Shown: positions 46,842 to 59,242 of the stretch, piece by piece
Layout of the letters: each line of letters starts with the position of its first letter
Position numbering within the stretch: the stretch's first letter is position 1
Origin: Cerioporus squamosus
Lineage: Eukaryota; Basidiomycota; Agaricomycetes; Polyporales; Polyporaceae
Reading direction: 5' to 3'
Length of the DNA stretch: 64,000 nucleotides
Assembly: GCA_022592435.1 (NCBI GenBank)
Contig: JABYQS010000100.1
Location: 62,001 to 126,000 of the forward strand
Translations under genes and position numbers: made by a program
Notes under the pieces: generated by a model
Databases searched by the model: none
What the model saw: only the letters and a program-made list of their open reading frames with translations
What the model was told of the DNA's origin: nothing

Positions 46842-47548
46842 TCAGTCCAGCCTGTTGCTGCTGAAGCTGTGAACCGTGAAAGGCGTGCATCCCGGCGGAG
46901 GGGGCGAGCTATCCAACAGTCGTCAGCCCCATATGTGACGATCCGCTCTGTCGCGACTTCCACTCACCATTGCAGGAACAGAAACATGCCATTCATCCCG
47001 TTGACGTCTGCACACGAGTAGAACAAGCCCTCGTTGTTTTGCGAGCCGTTCTCGTAGAAGAGCATCGTGCCCTGCCAGCGCCACCGCCCCCCGGGCACGC
47101 CCTCCGGCTTTGTGCCGACGACGAGTTGCAGCGGGAGTTGCGCGGAGCCCGTCGTGTTGTGGACGTTGACGGGCAAGATTGTGGACTCGTTGTGGTAGTG
47201 CCAGAGCTGGTTCTGGTGGATGTAGAAGAGCGGCGGGGAGCGGTTGCGGTACATCGTGACGTTTCCTGGTTGCCTATCAGTGCGATGCCCGAGGTGAGCA
47301 AACTTCTTGATCCTTCGACGGACGGGCCGGTGCTCACCTCGTGTTGCTGCGATCGACATATAGAACGGGACGTGGCCGGCGGTGCCCTGGGTTGATGCTG
47401 GGCCTAAGCCCTCGAGGTAGCCCATACCCGGTACAAGGTTCCCGATCGACGACCAGGAGGTGACGCCCTCGAACGAGGGGACCGCTGCGACGAACAGGAG
47501 CGAGGTGAGGTAGGAGGCGATTGCGAGGAGCATCGAGACGAGTGCCAT
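46842..47548 (-). CDS. Secreted or membrane-anchored protein of unknown function
   Basis: A hydrophobic leader (MALVSMLLAIASYLTSLLFVA) is followed by VPSFEGVTSWSSIGNLVPGM, then a beta-rich region (GNVTMYRNRSPPLFYIHQNQ, NVHNTTGSAQLPLQLVVGTK, GRWRWQGTMLFYENG, GLFYSCADVNGMNGMFLFLQ). An intron with a GTGAGT donor joins the final exon CSPPPPGCTPFTVHSFSS to a TGA at 46842; an intron in the middle is near 47266-47340. Several N-glycosylation sequons (NVT, NES, NTT, NGS) and two or three cysteines fit an extracellular role. I recognise no named family. It sits between OST1 (convergent) and a divergent BRCT gene. Confidence 0.75.
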
Positions 47549-48067
47549 GGCGGGCTACACGGTCGTGAAGCGTTGAGGCAGCGCAACGTTGACTTAGAGT
47601 CGTCGGCGCATGCGATATATACTGGCGCGTTGACTCTCGGGTTCTCGGAGTATCCGCGCGGGACACGTCGTCGACACGCCCACAGGTCACGACCGGAAGA
47701 ACCTGCGCCAATGGCGGCAGAAACAGGCTTTCCGTGACGTCTGCGAGGCGTTGGGATCTCCGGGCGTGCCATACAGACTCGACTCAGCTGACCGTAGATG
47801 CTTCTGAGTCGAGGACGGAAGAGAAGGAGGCGGGATAATCTGTGGTGATGTTTCGGAAGGAGGGTGTAAGGAGGGAGGTCCACGTGATCGCGCGCAAACA
47901 ACACGTCTGTGGCGCTAGGCGCCGGGACGCGTCGGAGTCAACCGCGTTTCATCTCTTGTCTTGAACCACTACCACGGCGTTTGGCCTTGACTGTAACTTA
48001 TCCTCTTCACTCTTCGCATGACTTTCTAAAGACCGATTGCTTCAACGTCTCGGCTGTACATAAGGTG
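47549..48067. other. Divergent promoter region, secreted protein / BRCT protein
   Basis: About 520 nt between divergent starts. Contains TATAT (near 47611-47616, minus side, upstream of the secreted-protein gene) and otherwise GC-rich sequence with no convincing gene. Confidence 0.5.
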
Positions 48068-49004
48068 ATGGACAAGTTCGTCACCGTCAAGAAGCCGTCG
48101 TCCGTGCGTGGAGTCGCCGGCAAAGAAGATAACAAGAACAAGTCCGACCGCCAGAAGTTAGGTACAACCCGTACGGTGTGAGCTCGTCGAAGGAGCGCAG
48201 CTTTGAAGACTGGAAAGATAAGAAGAGAACAGAGAAGTCAGCTGGAGTGATCTCGCAAATGGGTTCATCTGACTGTCGCCACATGCAGGATCCTGGGCCC
48301 CTTACTCAAGCCTAAGGATGGTCAAACGAAGCCATCCTCATCGGTGCTCACGAAGCATCTTCTGAACACGCTCGGGGACGAATCCAATCCTATCACGAAC
48401 TCGAACATCTACCATCGCTCCGGTGCGTCGACCCTGCGCCACAGCTGTGTATGGAACGGCCGCTCACGCTCGGGGGCCCTACAGATCATATTAGCTCAGC
48501 AGCTACAGGGCACCAACGGTCTGAGGGCCGTGGGCCGCAGCAGCCGTATCTCAAGGCTCGATACAGGAAGCTGGCTGAACAGCTGCCGGAGACGTCCACA
48601 CAGGTCCTGCGTAATGTACGCATCTATATCAACGGTTATCTGGAGAACACGACGGACATTGAGATGAAGCGCATCGTGTCGCTCGCTGGCGGCCAAGTGA
48701 TGTAAGTTTCGCACTCGTACTTATTGTGGCAGATCGATACTGATTGAAGTGGTTGCGGTACAGGCATACGGCCTCAGGCGCGACCCACATCCTGACGTCG
48801 CAGCAGCTGAACGGCACGAAAACGCAGAAGCTGTTGACGTCCAAGTCGAAGCATGTCGTCCATGTTGTGCGGCCGGAGTGGGTGACCGAGAGCATCGATG
48901 CAGGCCGGCGACTGTCCGAGCGGGAGTACTCGGTAGTGAAAGATACGAGCGTAGTGAAGATTTCGGACATGCTTGGAGCTGGCTCTTCCAAGACGACACA
49001 GTAG
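48068..49004 (+). CDS. Small BRCT-domain protein (Rev1-type BRCT)
   Basis: MDKFVTVKKPS is followed, after a probable 60 nt intron, by YNPYGVSSSKERSFEDWKDK, then KILGPLLKPKDGQTK, YLKARYRKLAEQLPE, and one BRCT domain: VLRNVRIYINGYLENTTDIE, MKRIVSLAGGQVM|HTASGATHILTS, VVHVVRPEWVTESIDAGRRL. The INGY near the start and RPEWVTESI tryptophan motif resemble the BRCT of translesion polymerase Rev1, but the protein stops at 49002 (GAGSSKTTQ) about 45 residues after the domain; no polymerase domain follows. The phase-2 joins (TC|G, AA|G) were checked. Probably a nuclear DNA-damage protein binding partners or phosphopeptides. Whether it is a split Rev1 N-terminus or a separate protein is open. Confidence 0.72.
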
Positions 49005-49409
49005 TGGGACGTATAAGCATTTGTATCGACATCTCGCGCAACGCATCGTGTTCGCTCCTGATTTGCATCCAACTCGTTTCCGCCTCAGCCTGAACCCGCC
49101 CGCCGGTGCTCTGCTCAGCTTGCTCAAACCTCTTTTAGGCCTTCAGGGTCGCGCTTGGCTCGACTTTCGCCTCTCATGCATCTTATAATGGACCGAGCTG
49201 CTGTCTTGCAGGTATTGAATATTGACCGGCCGCAGTGCAAGGGGCGCCCGATGGATCTGTGACGGGATGGGCGGCTCGGACAGAGCTTGGGAGGGGCGCT
49301 TGGGGAGTTGGCGGAGAGCGCAGCGTGTCTTGCGGTCGTTCGTCACTCCACTCCTTTCAGTCAACTGTGTTCTCTCCTTCCCCCGCCGTACATACGACCC
49401 GCACATCGC
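49005..49409. other. Intergenic region between BRCT gene and EFR3
   Basis: About 400 nt, same-strand neighbours. The last 110 nt are CT-rich leader before the EFR3 ATG. No gene seen. Confidence 0.5.
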
Positions 49410-52400
49410 ATGCATATCCCATTCACTCCTAACCACGTCCAGCTCGTCTCCGCCTGCTACCCGCCCGCCGCCGCACTCCTCACCGCCGGCCCAGAATACT
49501 CGCCCAACTCCCAGGAGCTCTCGAGACTCACATACTATGCCGCGAACCGTCCGGGCAAGATTGGCAAGCTCGGGGCTGAGCTCGAGAAGCGCGTGAGGAC
49601 CGACTGCAGGAAGGCGGCGGCGGGCAATACGCGGGCGCGCGCGTGAGTTGTGCACTTCTACTCGTTTGCTCGCGTGCCAATGACCCTCCGTCAGGTCCCT
49701 CTTGATCACATTAGCCATCATCAAGGCCATTGCAACGGAATGTCGCAGAGAAATGGCCTTGCTCTCCCCGGCATTACTCGCATCGGTCAATGTCACATTG
49801 TTGACTCTGTCCGCGGACCTCGAGATCGCGGCGCGGGCTGCTACAGTGGTATGCACGTCCTGTCACTCGATAGTCCCCCGTATTCAAGAAGTTGCATCAG
49901 TTCACTGCCTGGACGACCTACACGGACGGTCTCATCATTGGAGTTGACCTGAAGGTGACGGAGGACTACATGTCTTGTCTCAAGCACTTCTCGAGGTTAG
50001 GTCACCTCGAACACAATGACCATGAAACACGAAATCGGTACGTCTTGCCATTATACATCTATGTCCTCTCGCAGCCAGACAGGAGGCAGAGAACGGATAT
50101 CCCGTACAGAACGTGCTACTCTGGGCTTCCGTGGTGGCGAGTGAGATATTGTTACTCCCGTGGTGCGATTTGCGTCTGCCCCAAAGTTTCCTGGGTGACT
50201 ATCGGGCCTGTTCGCGAGGCGGCCCCAGCATACATACACATTCTCTTGTCTTACATGTGCCTTGCCTTGTCGGCTTCACCGGCAGCGGGATATGCGCGCG
50301 ATGTGCCCGTGCTCTCCGCGGCGCTGAATATCCATTCTATGGATTGCGCCTCACCCGTTCACTCACCTTGCATTGCTGACTGCCTATCATAGCACACGGC
50401 TTGTTGGTCTCGCTGCGTTAGTCGGGGTGGTCAATTCCGAAGCCCTCTACCATTCAATGACGTATTTCCAATCACAAGTATCCGTCATCATGCGTGCTCT
50501 TCTGGTCCCCTTCCTCCAGGTCGACGTGTCAGTGCTTGACCATGAGTGAGATCTCACATTCATCGCCACGTACTCTCTCTCTAATAGACTTTTCAGACTC
50601 GCAGATATCAAGGAACAGCCAAACTCTCCAATACTGGACGAGTTCCGTTCGCGGCCAATGCTGGAGCGCAGAGCCGCATCCATTCACATCCACATCGACG
50701 GCGACCAAGGGCCAAGTTCGGGGGACGTGGCAAACACCGCATTACGCGCGACGTCATCACTCCTGGGGCACACTAACGGCAACCAGGCCTCGGCGGTCGT
50801 AAAGGCCAGTATCGAAACGCTCGACGAAAGCCAAGGTTGGGAGCGGGTGGAGCACTGCCGATGGCTCGCGGAACAGGCTGCAGAATGGACGCAATACCAG
50901 TACCGCTATGCCATTCCCACTCGATTGGTCGAGTGCCTGGCTGAAGGTCAAGACGCCCCGCAGCCAACACCGAGACATACTACACTCGCGGCTATGATCA
51001 CCACTGTCTTCACGTCTCCTACACCGCTGGTCAACCTGTCTACCTCAGACATCATCGCCAGCCTCATCTCCATTACACTACGACGCGTGACCGTGTCTCC
51101 GGACGATTCCTTGCTACCGGCTCTGGTGGAGTGCATCTCATCTCTGGGCACTCATGTCTACTATGCCGACCAGATCCAGGATCTTGCTGGGGAACTGATC
51201 AGCCGTCTCGTCATCGTCGAGACAAGCGGCATTCCCAGCGCTGGCAAAACAAGTCGCGAGTACGCTCGGACACAGGCAGTTCGTTGTCTTCTCGCGGGTC
51301 TTCTCGGACTCATCCACGCCGCCGACCTGCACGACGCTGGAAAAGACGCGGATGACGAGAAGAAGCTCTCCACTTCGCCGACTCTACCAGAGCAGCGGAT
51401 GTCCCACGAGGGTCATGTCCGCCCGTCGCGCCGTACGAAGGTCCCGCCGGAGGTGTGGCAAGACACGGTCTCGCTCATATGTGATCGCGAGTATGCCGTT
51501 CGCGCTGACTATGCCCGGGCTCTGGTGGAATATATCGAGAACGAGATTCCCAAGTTTGCTGACAAGTCGGACGCCGATGGGGTGCTTCGGCCACGGCCGC
51601 TGGCAGAGGGGCCCACGCAACAGTCGAACACTTTGAAGACTATGCTATACGGGGACACGACAACTCGCTTCCTGCATGCGCTCCACGCACATCTCTACGC
51701 ATTGGCGACTTCTTCGAAACTCGGGCTTCGTGGCGGCTCGTCGACATCGTCGTCGTCTCCCGAGCGCACATCGCCAGCGACCGGGGATGACTCCAGCGCG
51801 AGAGGCGCAGACGCTATTCGCGAGTCCCTGTGAACGACAGACGATCCGTCAACTTCCCCTCCCGCTCCCGCCGCACCTCCCTCGTCAGCCGCATGCTCAG
51901 GGAAGCCCCCTCGCGCTTGCTGCCGACTGCGCGCGTTGCAGCGGAATTCTCAGACTTTGGGAACATCCTCGCGGTGATGACTGTCGTACACGAGGAGTTG
52001 CCCGTGAGGGGACTGCTCACGGGCATACCGATGTTGATCGCGCTGGAGAACGCGTCACGCGTGCAGGGGTCTTGCGATGCTCCAACAGCGCCGGTGCTCC
52101 GTTTCATCAAAGAGCTCGTTGCTCGGACGTGGCTCGTACTCGGGAGGGTCTGGCAAGCTCCCGCTGTCACTGAGCTTGCACAGCAGGTGTGTCTTCTTTT
52201 CGGAGGATTGTGCCTTGTAGATGATCTCATACGCTTCTGTGCAGGCACTGTCGGTTCTGCCTACTGCGGCCCCGCTGCCGAGCATGTCAGACTGGCAGTT
52301 CGGGACCCTGCAGCCTCCACAGCGGCCGATCCCCTTCCCAGTCGATCTGCAGATTACCTCCGCTCTGCCGGACATTGACAACGACGCCCTTCTGGACGCG

Positions 52401-53042
52401 CTCACGGCGTGCCAGAGCGTACAGGAAGCGACGGGTCTCGGACAGCCCGACCTTCTCCGCCGACTGAACGGCCAGGACTGGAGCGCGGACGGCGCGTTTA
52501 AGGACTGTGAGTAGTCGCACCAACATCATCCCGCCCGCCTCTCAATTGTCTGACACATACCCCTGGCAGCGATGGAGACAAAGACGCGGTTCGACTCGCT
52601 CGCCGGTGATGGGCTCTCGCCGCTCATCAAAGTCGCGCCTGCACTCATGCACGCAGAGAACCTGTCGATGGCGAGCCTCGCGCGTTCGGGGCGCGGCGTC
52701 GGCGTCACCGACCTGCGCGAGGCGCTCGAGGGCCGGAGCAGCATGTCGAACCCGAACCTCGCCGGGCGCGTGCCGTCAATCTCCACGCTCGACCACACGT
52801 CGTCCGTCTTTCCCGACCAGCAGTATGGTCTGTCGAAACTGGCCCCGACGAGGTCGCGGCCGCAGCAGCAGTTGAGGGCGAAGCCGCGACCCGGGGAGGT
52901 CAGGGAGGTGCTCAACAAGCTCGGTATCGGGAGGCAGAACGGCCATGGCAACAATGCGGTTCTCAAGTCGTCGTTCCCGGCGATACAGAAGACGACGTCG
53001 AGGAACCCTCCCACGTTCACCCCGCCTTACACTGTGTCCTGA
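49410..53042 (+). CDS. EFR3: EFR3, plasma-membrane scaffold for PI 4-kinase
   Basis: Membrane anchor that recruits the Stt4/PI4KIIIa complex. The start gives MHIPFTPNHVQLVSACYPPA and then EYSPNSQELSRLTYYAANRP, GKIGKLGAELEKR, the characteristic Efr3 N-terminus. Helical repeats continue (TLAIIKAIATECRREMALLS, WTTYTDGLIIGVD, TRLVGLAALVGVVNSEALYH, EQPNSPILDEFRSRP and a long exon 50620-51770 ending in a Ser-rich loop). An intron near 51750-51805 is needed to pass an apparent stop at 51831 and reach RRYSRVPVNDRRSVNFPS. The C-terminal part is disordered and ends TFTPPYTVS. The segment 49998-50391 is uncertain: one or two introns with a possible small exon (ENGYPVQN) inside. The family is secure. Confidence 0.87.
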
Positions 53043-53772
53043 GTCCCTCTCCGCACTCCTTCCTCATCCGCGCCCATCCACACCTCTTGGTTTACTATCT
53101 CTCATCACTACACCACCACAATGTCGGCTACTCGGTATCGTATCGTCAGCGTATATGTTATTCGCAGCTTCTGGGGTCGGACATGGACGGCTGGGGTTTC
53201 TCGTCTGTGGATGGTCAGTCACCTGTGTAGCATTTTTCCCCTGCGGAGGCACGTCGCATCGCATTCCTAGTACCGTTCTCCAGTTCGTAGGCATCCCACT
53301 TCACAGTATAGTTTTACACCAGCGGAAGTGCTATGCCCAATCCCAATGATCTGTTCGCTATGGATATGGTCATGCTGGTACTGTCCCTGCTGTATGTGCG
53401 AACACTGCCGTTGTGCCTTCGAGTGGCCGAGCCAGGCCGGAACGCTGCTCGTAACCGGCGTCGCCACCGCCAGAAGTCGAACAAGGCCGGTACGAGCTTT
53501 TGAGTTGTCATTAATGTCAGGTCGCTGTCAAGTTGCAGTTCTTTGGAACTGTCCCGGCGGGACGGGGATAAGCGTACAGCACCGTCGACTTAACCCCCGG
53601 ACCGACCCGAAACTGTTCCTTCCTTTTCCTGAAGCCATCACTCTTGACAGACATAGTCATTCAAATGTGTGACATCGTGGTAGTCCCTCAGATATGGGTG
53701 TTGGGTTCCAATCGAAGACAATACCATTGCTGGAGATTCTTGACAAGAGGCTTTCTCCTCATGCTTCGCCAT
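53043..53772. other. Convergent 3' intergenic region, EFR3 / VPS52
   Basis: About 730 nt between facing stops. T-rich 3' UTR-like sequence on both sides; no frame with recognisable content. Confidence 0.5.
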
Positions 53773-56169
53773 TCACCTGCGACCATGCGTAGAGACCACC
53801 CTCCGGCGCGACTCCTCATCACGTTCGCGCCAGTATGCAAGCTCCGATTGTGCCTTCGGATGGCTTGTCGGACGGGGGCCACTCTGTATATGGTCGGTAG
53901 TCAGTCCGTCAGTACACGACACGGCTCAGAAGTGGCTGATGAGCACTCACGCTGAGGCCCTGCAATAGCTGCTCGTAGATCACCGACTGCGCGGACGCCT
54001 TGGCCACCGGGTCACTGAGTTTGTCCGTATGGGTGGTGATTAGCTTCGACAGCTCTTGGCGCAAACGAAGCAGGCTACTCGCGCCACAGCGGAGTCAGTC
54101 CGAGAAGAGCAATTACGATGCCGAGCAGGACACGTACTTGGAGAATATCATCGTCTCTTCAGGCTGATCGGTGAGCGCGACGAATGCACTGAAGATCGTG
54201 ACGTAGCGGCGGCAGACCTGCATGGCACGGTGTCAGTAGCAAGCTTCATGTTGAGGCCGGCCTGACTTGGTCGCTTGCGAGGTTTGGGATGAATGGCCAC
54301 TCACGTTCGACACGAGAACGTCCGTTGTCGTCCCCCCGCGGCGGAAGTAACCCGCATTCGCGCCCTCGGCGAGCTTCTTGAGCGCATCGACGTTCTCTGC
54401 CATGAGCTTCTGGAACACGGGCCACATCTTCAGCCGGAGCGTGAAGATGTACGTCTCGAGCGGGCCGCAGCCTCTCCGCTGCACCTCTGCGACGACGTCC
54501 TCTGTGAGACGGATGATCGTCAGGAGCGGGATCAGAGGCGGTGTAGGCTCGATCGCGTTCTGAATGAAAGTCTGCGGAGATGTGCGAGGTCAGCGCCCTT
54601 GAAGCGGATGCAACCAGTAAAAAGTGGCTTACTTGGCAGTAGTCAAGGACGGGGTCCATGATCTGCTTCCAGATGGCGGTAAACGACGCTTGCTCCTCCT
54701 TCAGGGACTGCTGGTCTTGCGTCGCTGCGTTCATGACCCTGGTGATGCTGATCACTCTCCGTCGTGGCGAGACACTCTCGCTACCGAAGTCCGATCCTGG
54801 ATTCGATCGTGGCTCGTCGAAGCCCTCCTTCGTGGGCGACAGGATAGGCGGGGACATGATGGAGTTGCTAGAGTCCTTGCTTGACAGAGGAGGACGTGGC
54901 TCGTTGGCGAAGAAGGCAGTGATAAACGCGTACTCAGCGGTCGCATTGTCCATGAGCACCAGCAAAGCGGACCGGACCAGAGCTTCTACAGGCTCTTTCT
55001 ACTCGCATGGTCGCCGTAAGTCATTGCGACCGCAGGATGCACGGTCACAGCCCGCACTCACATAATTCTTATCATCCGCTAAGTACGCCATGGTAACGCT
55101 TGGGCCCTCTACGCGTGCGTACGCTAGGCGGCTTGGATCGAACTCCGGGTTGGTCTCGCCAATGATGCTCTCCGCCTTCTCCACTGTCCGGGCCTAAGAT
55201 ACATGTAAGACAGAGTATGCATGAGGGCGGAATGTCTCACTTTTATCCAGCTCAAAGCCCTTAGGTACCGCCGGAAGCCAGTCTCGAAGAATGTCCGTAC
55301 AGCACCAACATACGCACGTTGTACTTCGTTCGCGACGCTCGCAGCATGACGTTGTAGGAAGACGAAGAGGGGTCGATACTTCATCCATACAGATGATTGA
55401 ATCATTTGCAGGTTCGTAGTCATGCTTGTTCGTATCGGCTCCAGCATGGAAAGGAAAAAGGTGCGCAGCTTTGTTGCAGCCTGCGTGGTTCCGTCGGACA
55501 GAGACAATATGCGGAGACACAATGCAACGTACCACTATTCGCAGCCCTTCCACAACTTCTGACAGGTCGCGAGCGGCTTTGACGCGGACTCGCAGCTTGA
55601 GAGTATCCAGTCTCCTCTCGAATTCCACGATGGCGGGTACCCAGTGTTCATCGACGCGGGTATCCAGGATGAGCGTTGCGAGCGCGGGCGGTATACATAG
55701 GTCGACAAGGAGGTTGGACAATGGTTTCTCGATTTTCTTCGGGGCGACATGAAAGCGCGTTAGAACCTTGATACGAGGACCACTCACCCTGCGACTCTTC
55801 AACCGATTGTCAATGTCCTTACTTCTGTCCTGCAAGTTGGATATCTGCCCAGAGACTGCAGACAAGTCCTTCTGAAAGGTAGAGAGGAAGCCTTCCAGGG
55901 AGTCGAGTAGGGTAACACTGGTCTGTAATCATGCACGCGCATGAGTTCACCATGTAGCAGTACACGTAGAAAGCAATGCTTACCTGCACTTGATCATGAA
56001 GCTCCACGAATTCACGAGCTCGCAACTGGGCTTACAGACACATGTAGGTTACTATCAATACGGAGTCTTGGGACTTACAAGGCGGCTCATGACGAGGGCG
56101 GTTCGACGATCCGGACGCATGGGGTTGGGACGTGCTTGCCATTGCCGCGGTTTCAACGACGTCGGTCAT
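53773..56169 (-). CDS. VPS52: VPS52, GARP/EARP tethering complex subunit
   Basis: A subunit of the Golgi-associated retrograde protein complex that tethers endosome-derived vesicles. Exon chain: MTDVVETAAMASTSQ..RHEPPS|QLRAREFVELHDQVQ|TSVTLLDSLEGFLSTFQKD, LSAVSGQISNLQDRSKDIDN (the family signature), KIEKPLSNLLVDLCIPPALA, KLRTFFLSMLEPIRTSMTTN, MKYRPLFVFLQRHAASVANE, then RSALLVLMDNATAEYAFITA, and a C-terminal run of FTLRLKMWPVFQKLMAENVD and NLLRLRQELSKLITTH. A last intron (GTGAGT donor after QGLS) joins SSGPRPTSHPKAQSE and ends at 53773; without it the frame ends about 60 nt earlier. The N-terminus is shorter than usual, so upstream coding exons may exist (see 56382-56479). Family secure, ends approximate. 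Confidence 0.88.
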
Positions 56170-57078
56170 GGTCGTCTGAATGTGACCAGATGTACAAGAA
56201 CTAGGAAGTGTGTAAACAACACGCAGCAGCTCAGTCAAGACGACAGATGAAGCCCAGTATTGGTGCCAGGCTGAGAAGGAAGAAGACAAGGTCTACAAGG
56301 TCTACTTACAAGTACTGGCGGTCCAAGCTTGGCGCATGCCCCGGTTCCACGTGGCGATTCGAGATCGTAGTCAGATCTCACAGGCGCTCCGGCCACGTTT
56401 CGACGACGGTAACCATCCGAATCTCATCCACCTCCTCTGCGACAAACGTAGTACGTCCTCCATCGTCTGCTACCGAGATCTAGCTGCTGCGCATCTTTCA
56501 CGATGAGATGTTACTCTCGAGCCGGCTACATAATGCACATAGACCTCTGACCGACACTGCATAACGCGAACAAGCTTCAAGTTCATGATTCATGGTTATA
56601 TTTGTCTTGCCTGAGGTAAGTCCTTGCGCTGCCCAAGTATGGAAGACTACACACAGAGCGACTTCAAATTGCAGATATCTCTCTGGGCAAAGCTACATTC
56701 CGCTTGAACACACGTCTTATCGGAGGCATTCCTCTCACAAGTACACACAGCTCCACTGTGCTTCGGTATCCCACGGCGTCCTTCTCATGGCCGCCCATCA
56801 CCCTCGCCTGTGGATAGATACACACCTGTCTTGACTGGAATTTATTGTGGGTTGCTGTTTCCTGACCACTGGCGGAGGCCCACGAGATGATAGCATGGTT
56901 GTTCTTGACTGTACATGATGCAGTCCGCGGCCTAATGTCATGGCACCGAATCATTATCCTCCAATCCACGGACAAGCTCACTACTGTGCTCACATGAACA
57001 TGCGCAGCTGCAGACACGGTTCTCTGGCGCACATATAACGGACTACTTTCTCACTGGATCCCACACACCTTTGTCGGC
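56170..57078. other. Divergent region VPS52 / first monooxygenase, with one exon-like segment
   Basis: About 900 nt. At 56382-56479 (minus) an acceptor-donor bounded segment reads ISVADDGGRTTFVAEEVDEI then RMVTVVETWPERL, which looks like real protein and could be a missed 5' exon of VPS52 or a separate small gene. On the plus strand 56677-56824 opens ISLGKATFRLNTRLIGGIPL after a good intron (GTAAGT..GCAG), possibly a short gene of about 50 residues. A TATAA is at 57034-57038. None of these is settled. Confidence 0.4.
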
Positions 57079-59242
57079 ATGACTCTCAACCCGCACTCTA
57101 TCGCATCCTCTTGGCTGGTCGCATTTGCTTCTGCTGTGGATGCGGCGGACATCGACGTACTTGCCGAGCTCTTCCTTCCGGACGGTTGGCTGAGGGACCT
57201 CCTGGTTTCTACCTGGGACAATCGCTCCCTCGAGGGCCGTGAGAAGATTCGTGGTTTCTTGAAATCGTCTACGCTCGCCACTGCTCAGTTGACCAGCATT
57301 AACCTAGACGATACGGCCCACCTGGCTCCTCGGACCTCATTTATTGCTCAGCTCCAGTCCGCTGACGTCGAATTCGCGTTCACCTTCGAGTGTGCCCATG
57401 GCCATGGGCAAGGCTATGTCCGGCTCCTTCCGGACGGGAATGGCGACCACAAAGCATTCACCGTCATGCTGATGCTTTCTGACTTGCACGGTCATGAAGA
57501 GAGTAGGACTCTGATTCTTAGAGAGGACCTGACCGGCGTGCCCGGCCGCAATATGCAAGAAGAGTTTGCCGACTGGGTAGCTCAAGTGGAAAGCAAACCT
57601 TATGTTCTCGTCGGTATGTTCCATTTTCCAGAGCTTCGCGAACAATGCTCATTGGACGCACGCAGTGGGTGCCGCACAAACCGGCTTGCAGCTCGCGGCT
57701 CGCTTCAAGCAAATGAACATACCTACCCTGGTCATCGAGCGGAGCGCGCGACCCGGAGACGTCTGGCGGAAGCGGTACCCTTCCTTGACACTCCACACTC
57801 CCAGGCGTCACCATAGCCGTAAGTGATACCCATAGAACACCAACAAGAACCTCACCGGATCTATCGCAGTGCTGTACCAGTCCTACCCGAGCAACTGGCC
57901 TGAATATACTGGCCGCGACAAGCTTGCCGGTTGGCTGGACCAGTACGCCGTGTCACAGGATATCGTGCTTTGGACGAACTCGACTTTGAAACCTTACCCG
58001 AATTACGACCCCAACACGCACGAGTGGGACGTCACGGTTATCTGCAACGGCGCCGAGGTCAAGCTGCGCCCCGCACACATCGTGCTCGCCACTGGGACCC
58101 TAGGCGCGGCCAATATTCCCGACATCCCTGGGCAGGACATCTTCCGCGGCAGCGTCCTGCACTCGACCGTCTACGACGGACCCAAGCCGCATGTCGGGAA
58201 GCGCGTCGTCGTCATCGGGGCGGGCAACTCGTCCATTGACATTTGCCAGGACCTCGCTCTGTACGGGGCAGAGTCCGTCACGATGGTCCAGCGCTCCTCG
58301 ACGTGCGTCATTGGCCGCGACTTCATCAGTGTGTTCCTCCGCCAAGGCTGGCCGGAGGACGTCCCGATGGAGGTGTCGGACCTCCGCTGGGCGTCGATCC
58401 CGAATGGGCTCCAGAAGAAGTTGAGCATCACCTCGCAGGACTTCATGTGGGAGTCGCAGAAGGAGCTGCACGACAAGCTGCGCAAGGGTGGTATAAAACT
58501 AAATATGGGTCCTGAGGGCGAGGGACTGTATATTCTGACCCTTGGGCGACTCGGAGGTTTGTCTATTCTCTCACTCGGAAGGTCTCTTGCTGAACATCAT
58601 ACGCAGGCTTCTGTACGTGAAAGTTAAACCGCCGCGCACTACTGACATGCGTTCTGATGCATTGGTCATAGGGCAAGACAAGGGGGGTGCCGACCTCATT
58701 GCGGATGGCCGTATCAAGGTCAAGGGCGGTGTGTCTCCGGATCACTTCACAGAGACAAGCGTCGTCTTCAGCGATGGCTCGGAGCTTCCGGCTGACGTCG
58801 TCATCTACGCGTTAGTGAGCGTATGTTTCGTCGAAAGCTTACTCTGCTCACCATCGACCGTATCAGAACTGGCTACGTCCAGATCAAGGAGTCGAATCGA
58901 GCTATATTCGGCGACGAGGTGATCGAGCGCACTAAGCCAGTGTATGGCCTAGACGAGGAGGGTGAGCTCCGAGGTAGCTACCGCCCGTCCGGGCATCCTG
59001 GGGTGAGTGGTCTCCTGCATTCACTGCCATCGAACCTTCTCTGATGCTCCGTATTCGTGGTGATAGTTGTGGTTCGCCACCGGTGACTTCTTCAACTCCC
59101 GTTTCATGTCCAAAATCCTGGTATGTTCACCATCTCCGAAATTCCAAGCCGTGTTGTGCCCGAAGACATCTTGTGCTGATGTTCTGTGCAGGCGCTCCAG
59201 CTGAAGGCTATCCAGTTGGGCTTGATAGAAGCCTCAGCATAG
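57079..59242 (+). CDS. NTF2-like domain fused to YUCCA-type flavin monooxygenase, copy 1
   Basis: About 600 residues. Residues 1-170 (MTLNPHSIASSWLVAFASAV, LFLPDGWLRDLLVSTWD, SLEGREKIRGFL) form an NTF2/SnoaL-like cone fold as judged by pattern. The monooxygenase part has a first Rossmann motif VGAAQTGLQLAARFKQM, where the usual GxGxxG second glycine is alanine; RKRYPSLTLHT; the motif FRGSVLHSTVY (FxGxxxHxxxY); the NADPH motif VVVIGAGNSSIDI; HIVLATGTLG; and the C-terminal TGY and GLWFATGDFFNSR. About six introns; the first splits V(G|TG). Stop at 59240. Class B flavin monooxygenases oxygenate nucleophilic substrates using NADPH and oxygen; the substrate here is unknown. A close paralogue follows on the same strand. 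Confidence 0.85.
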
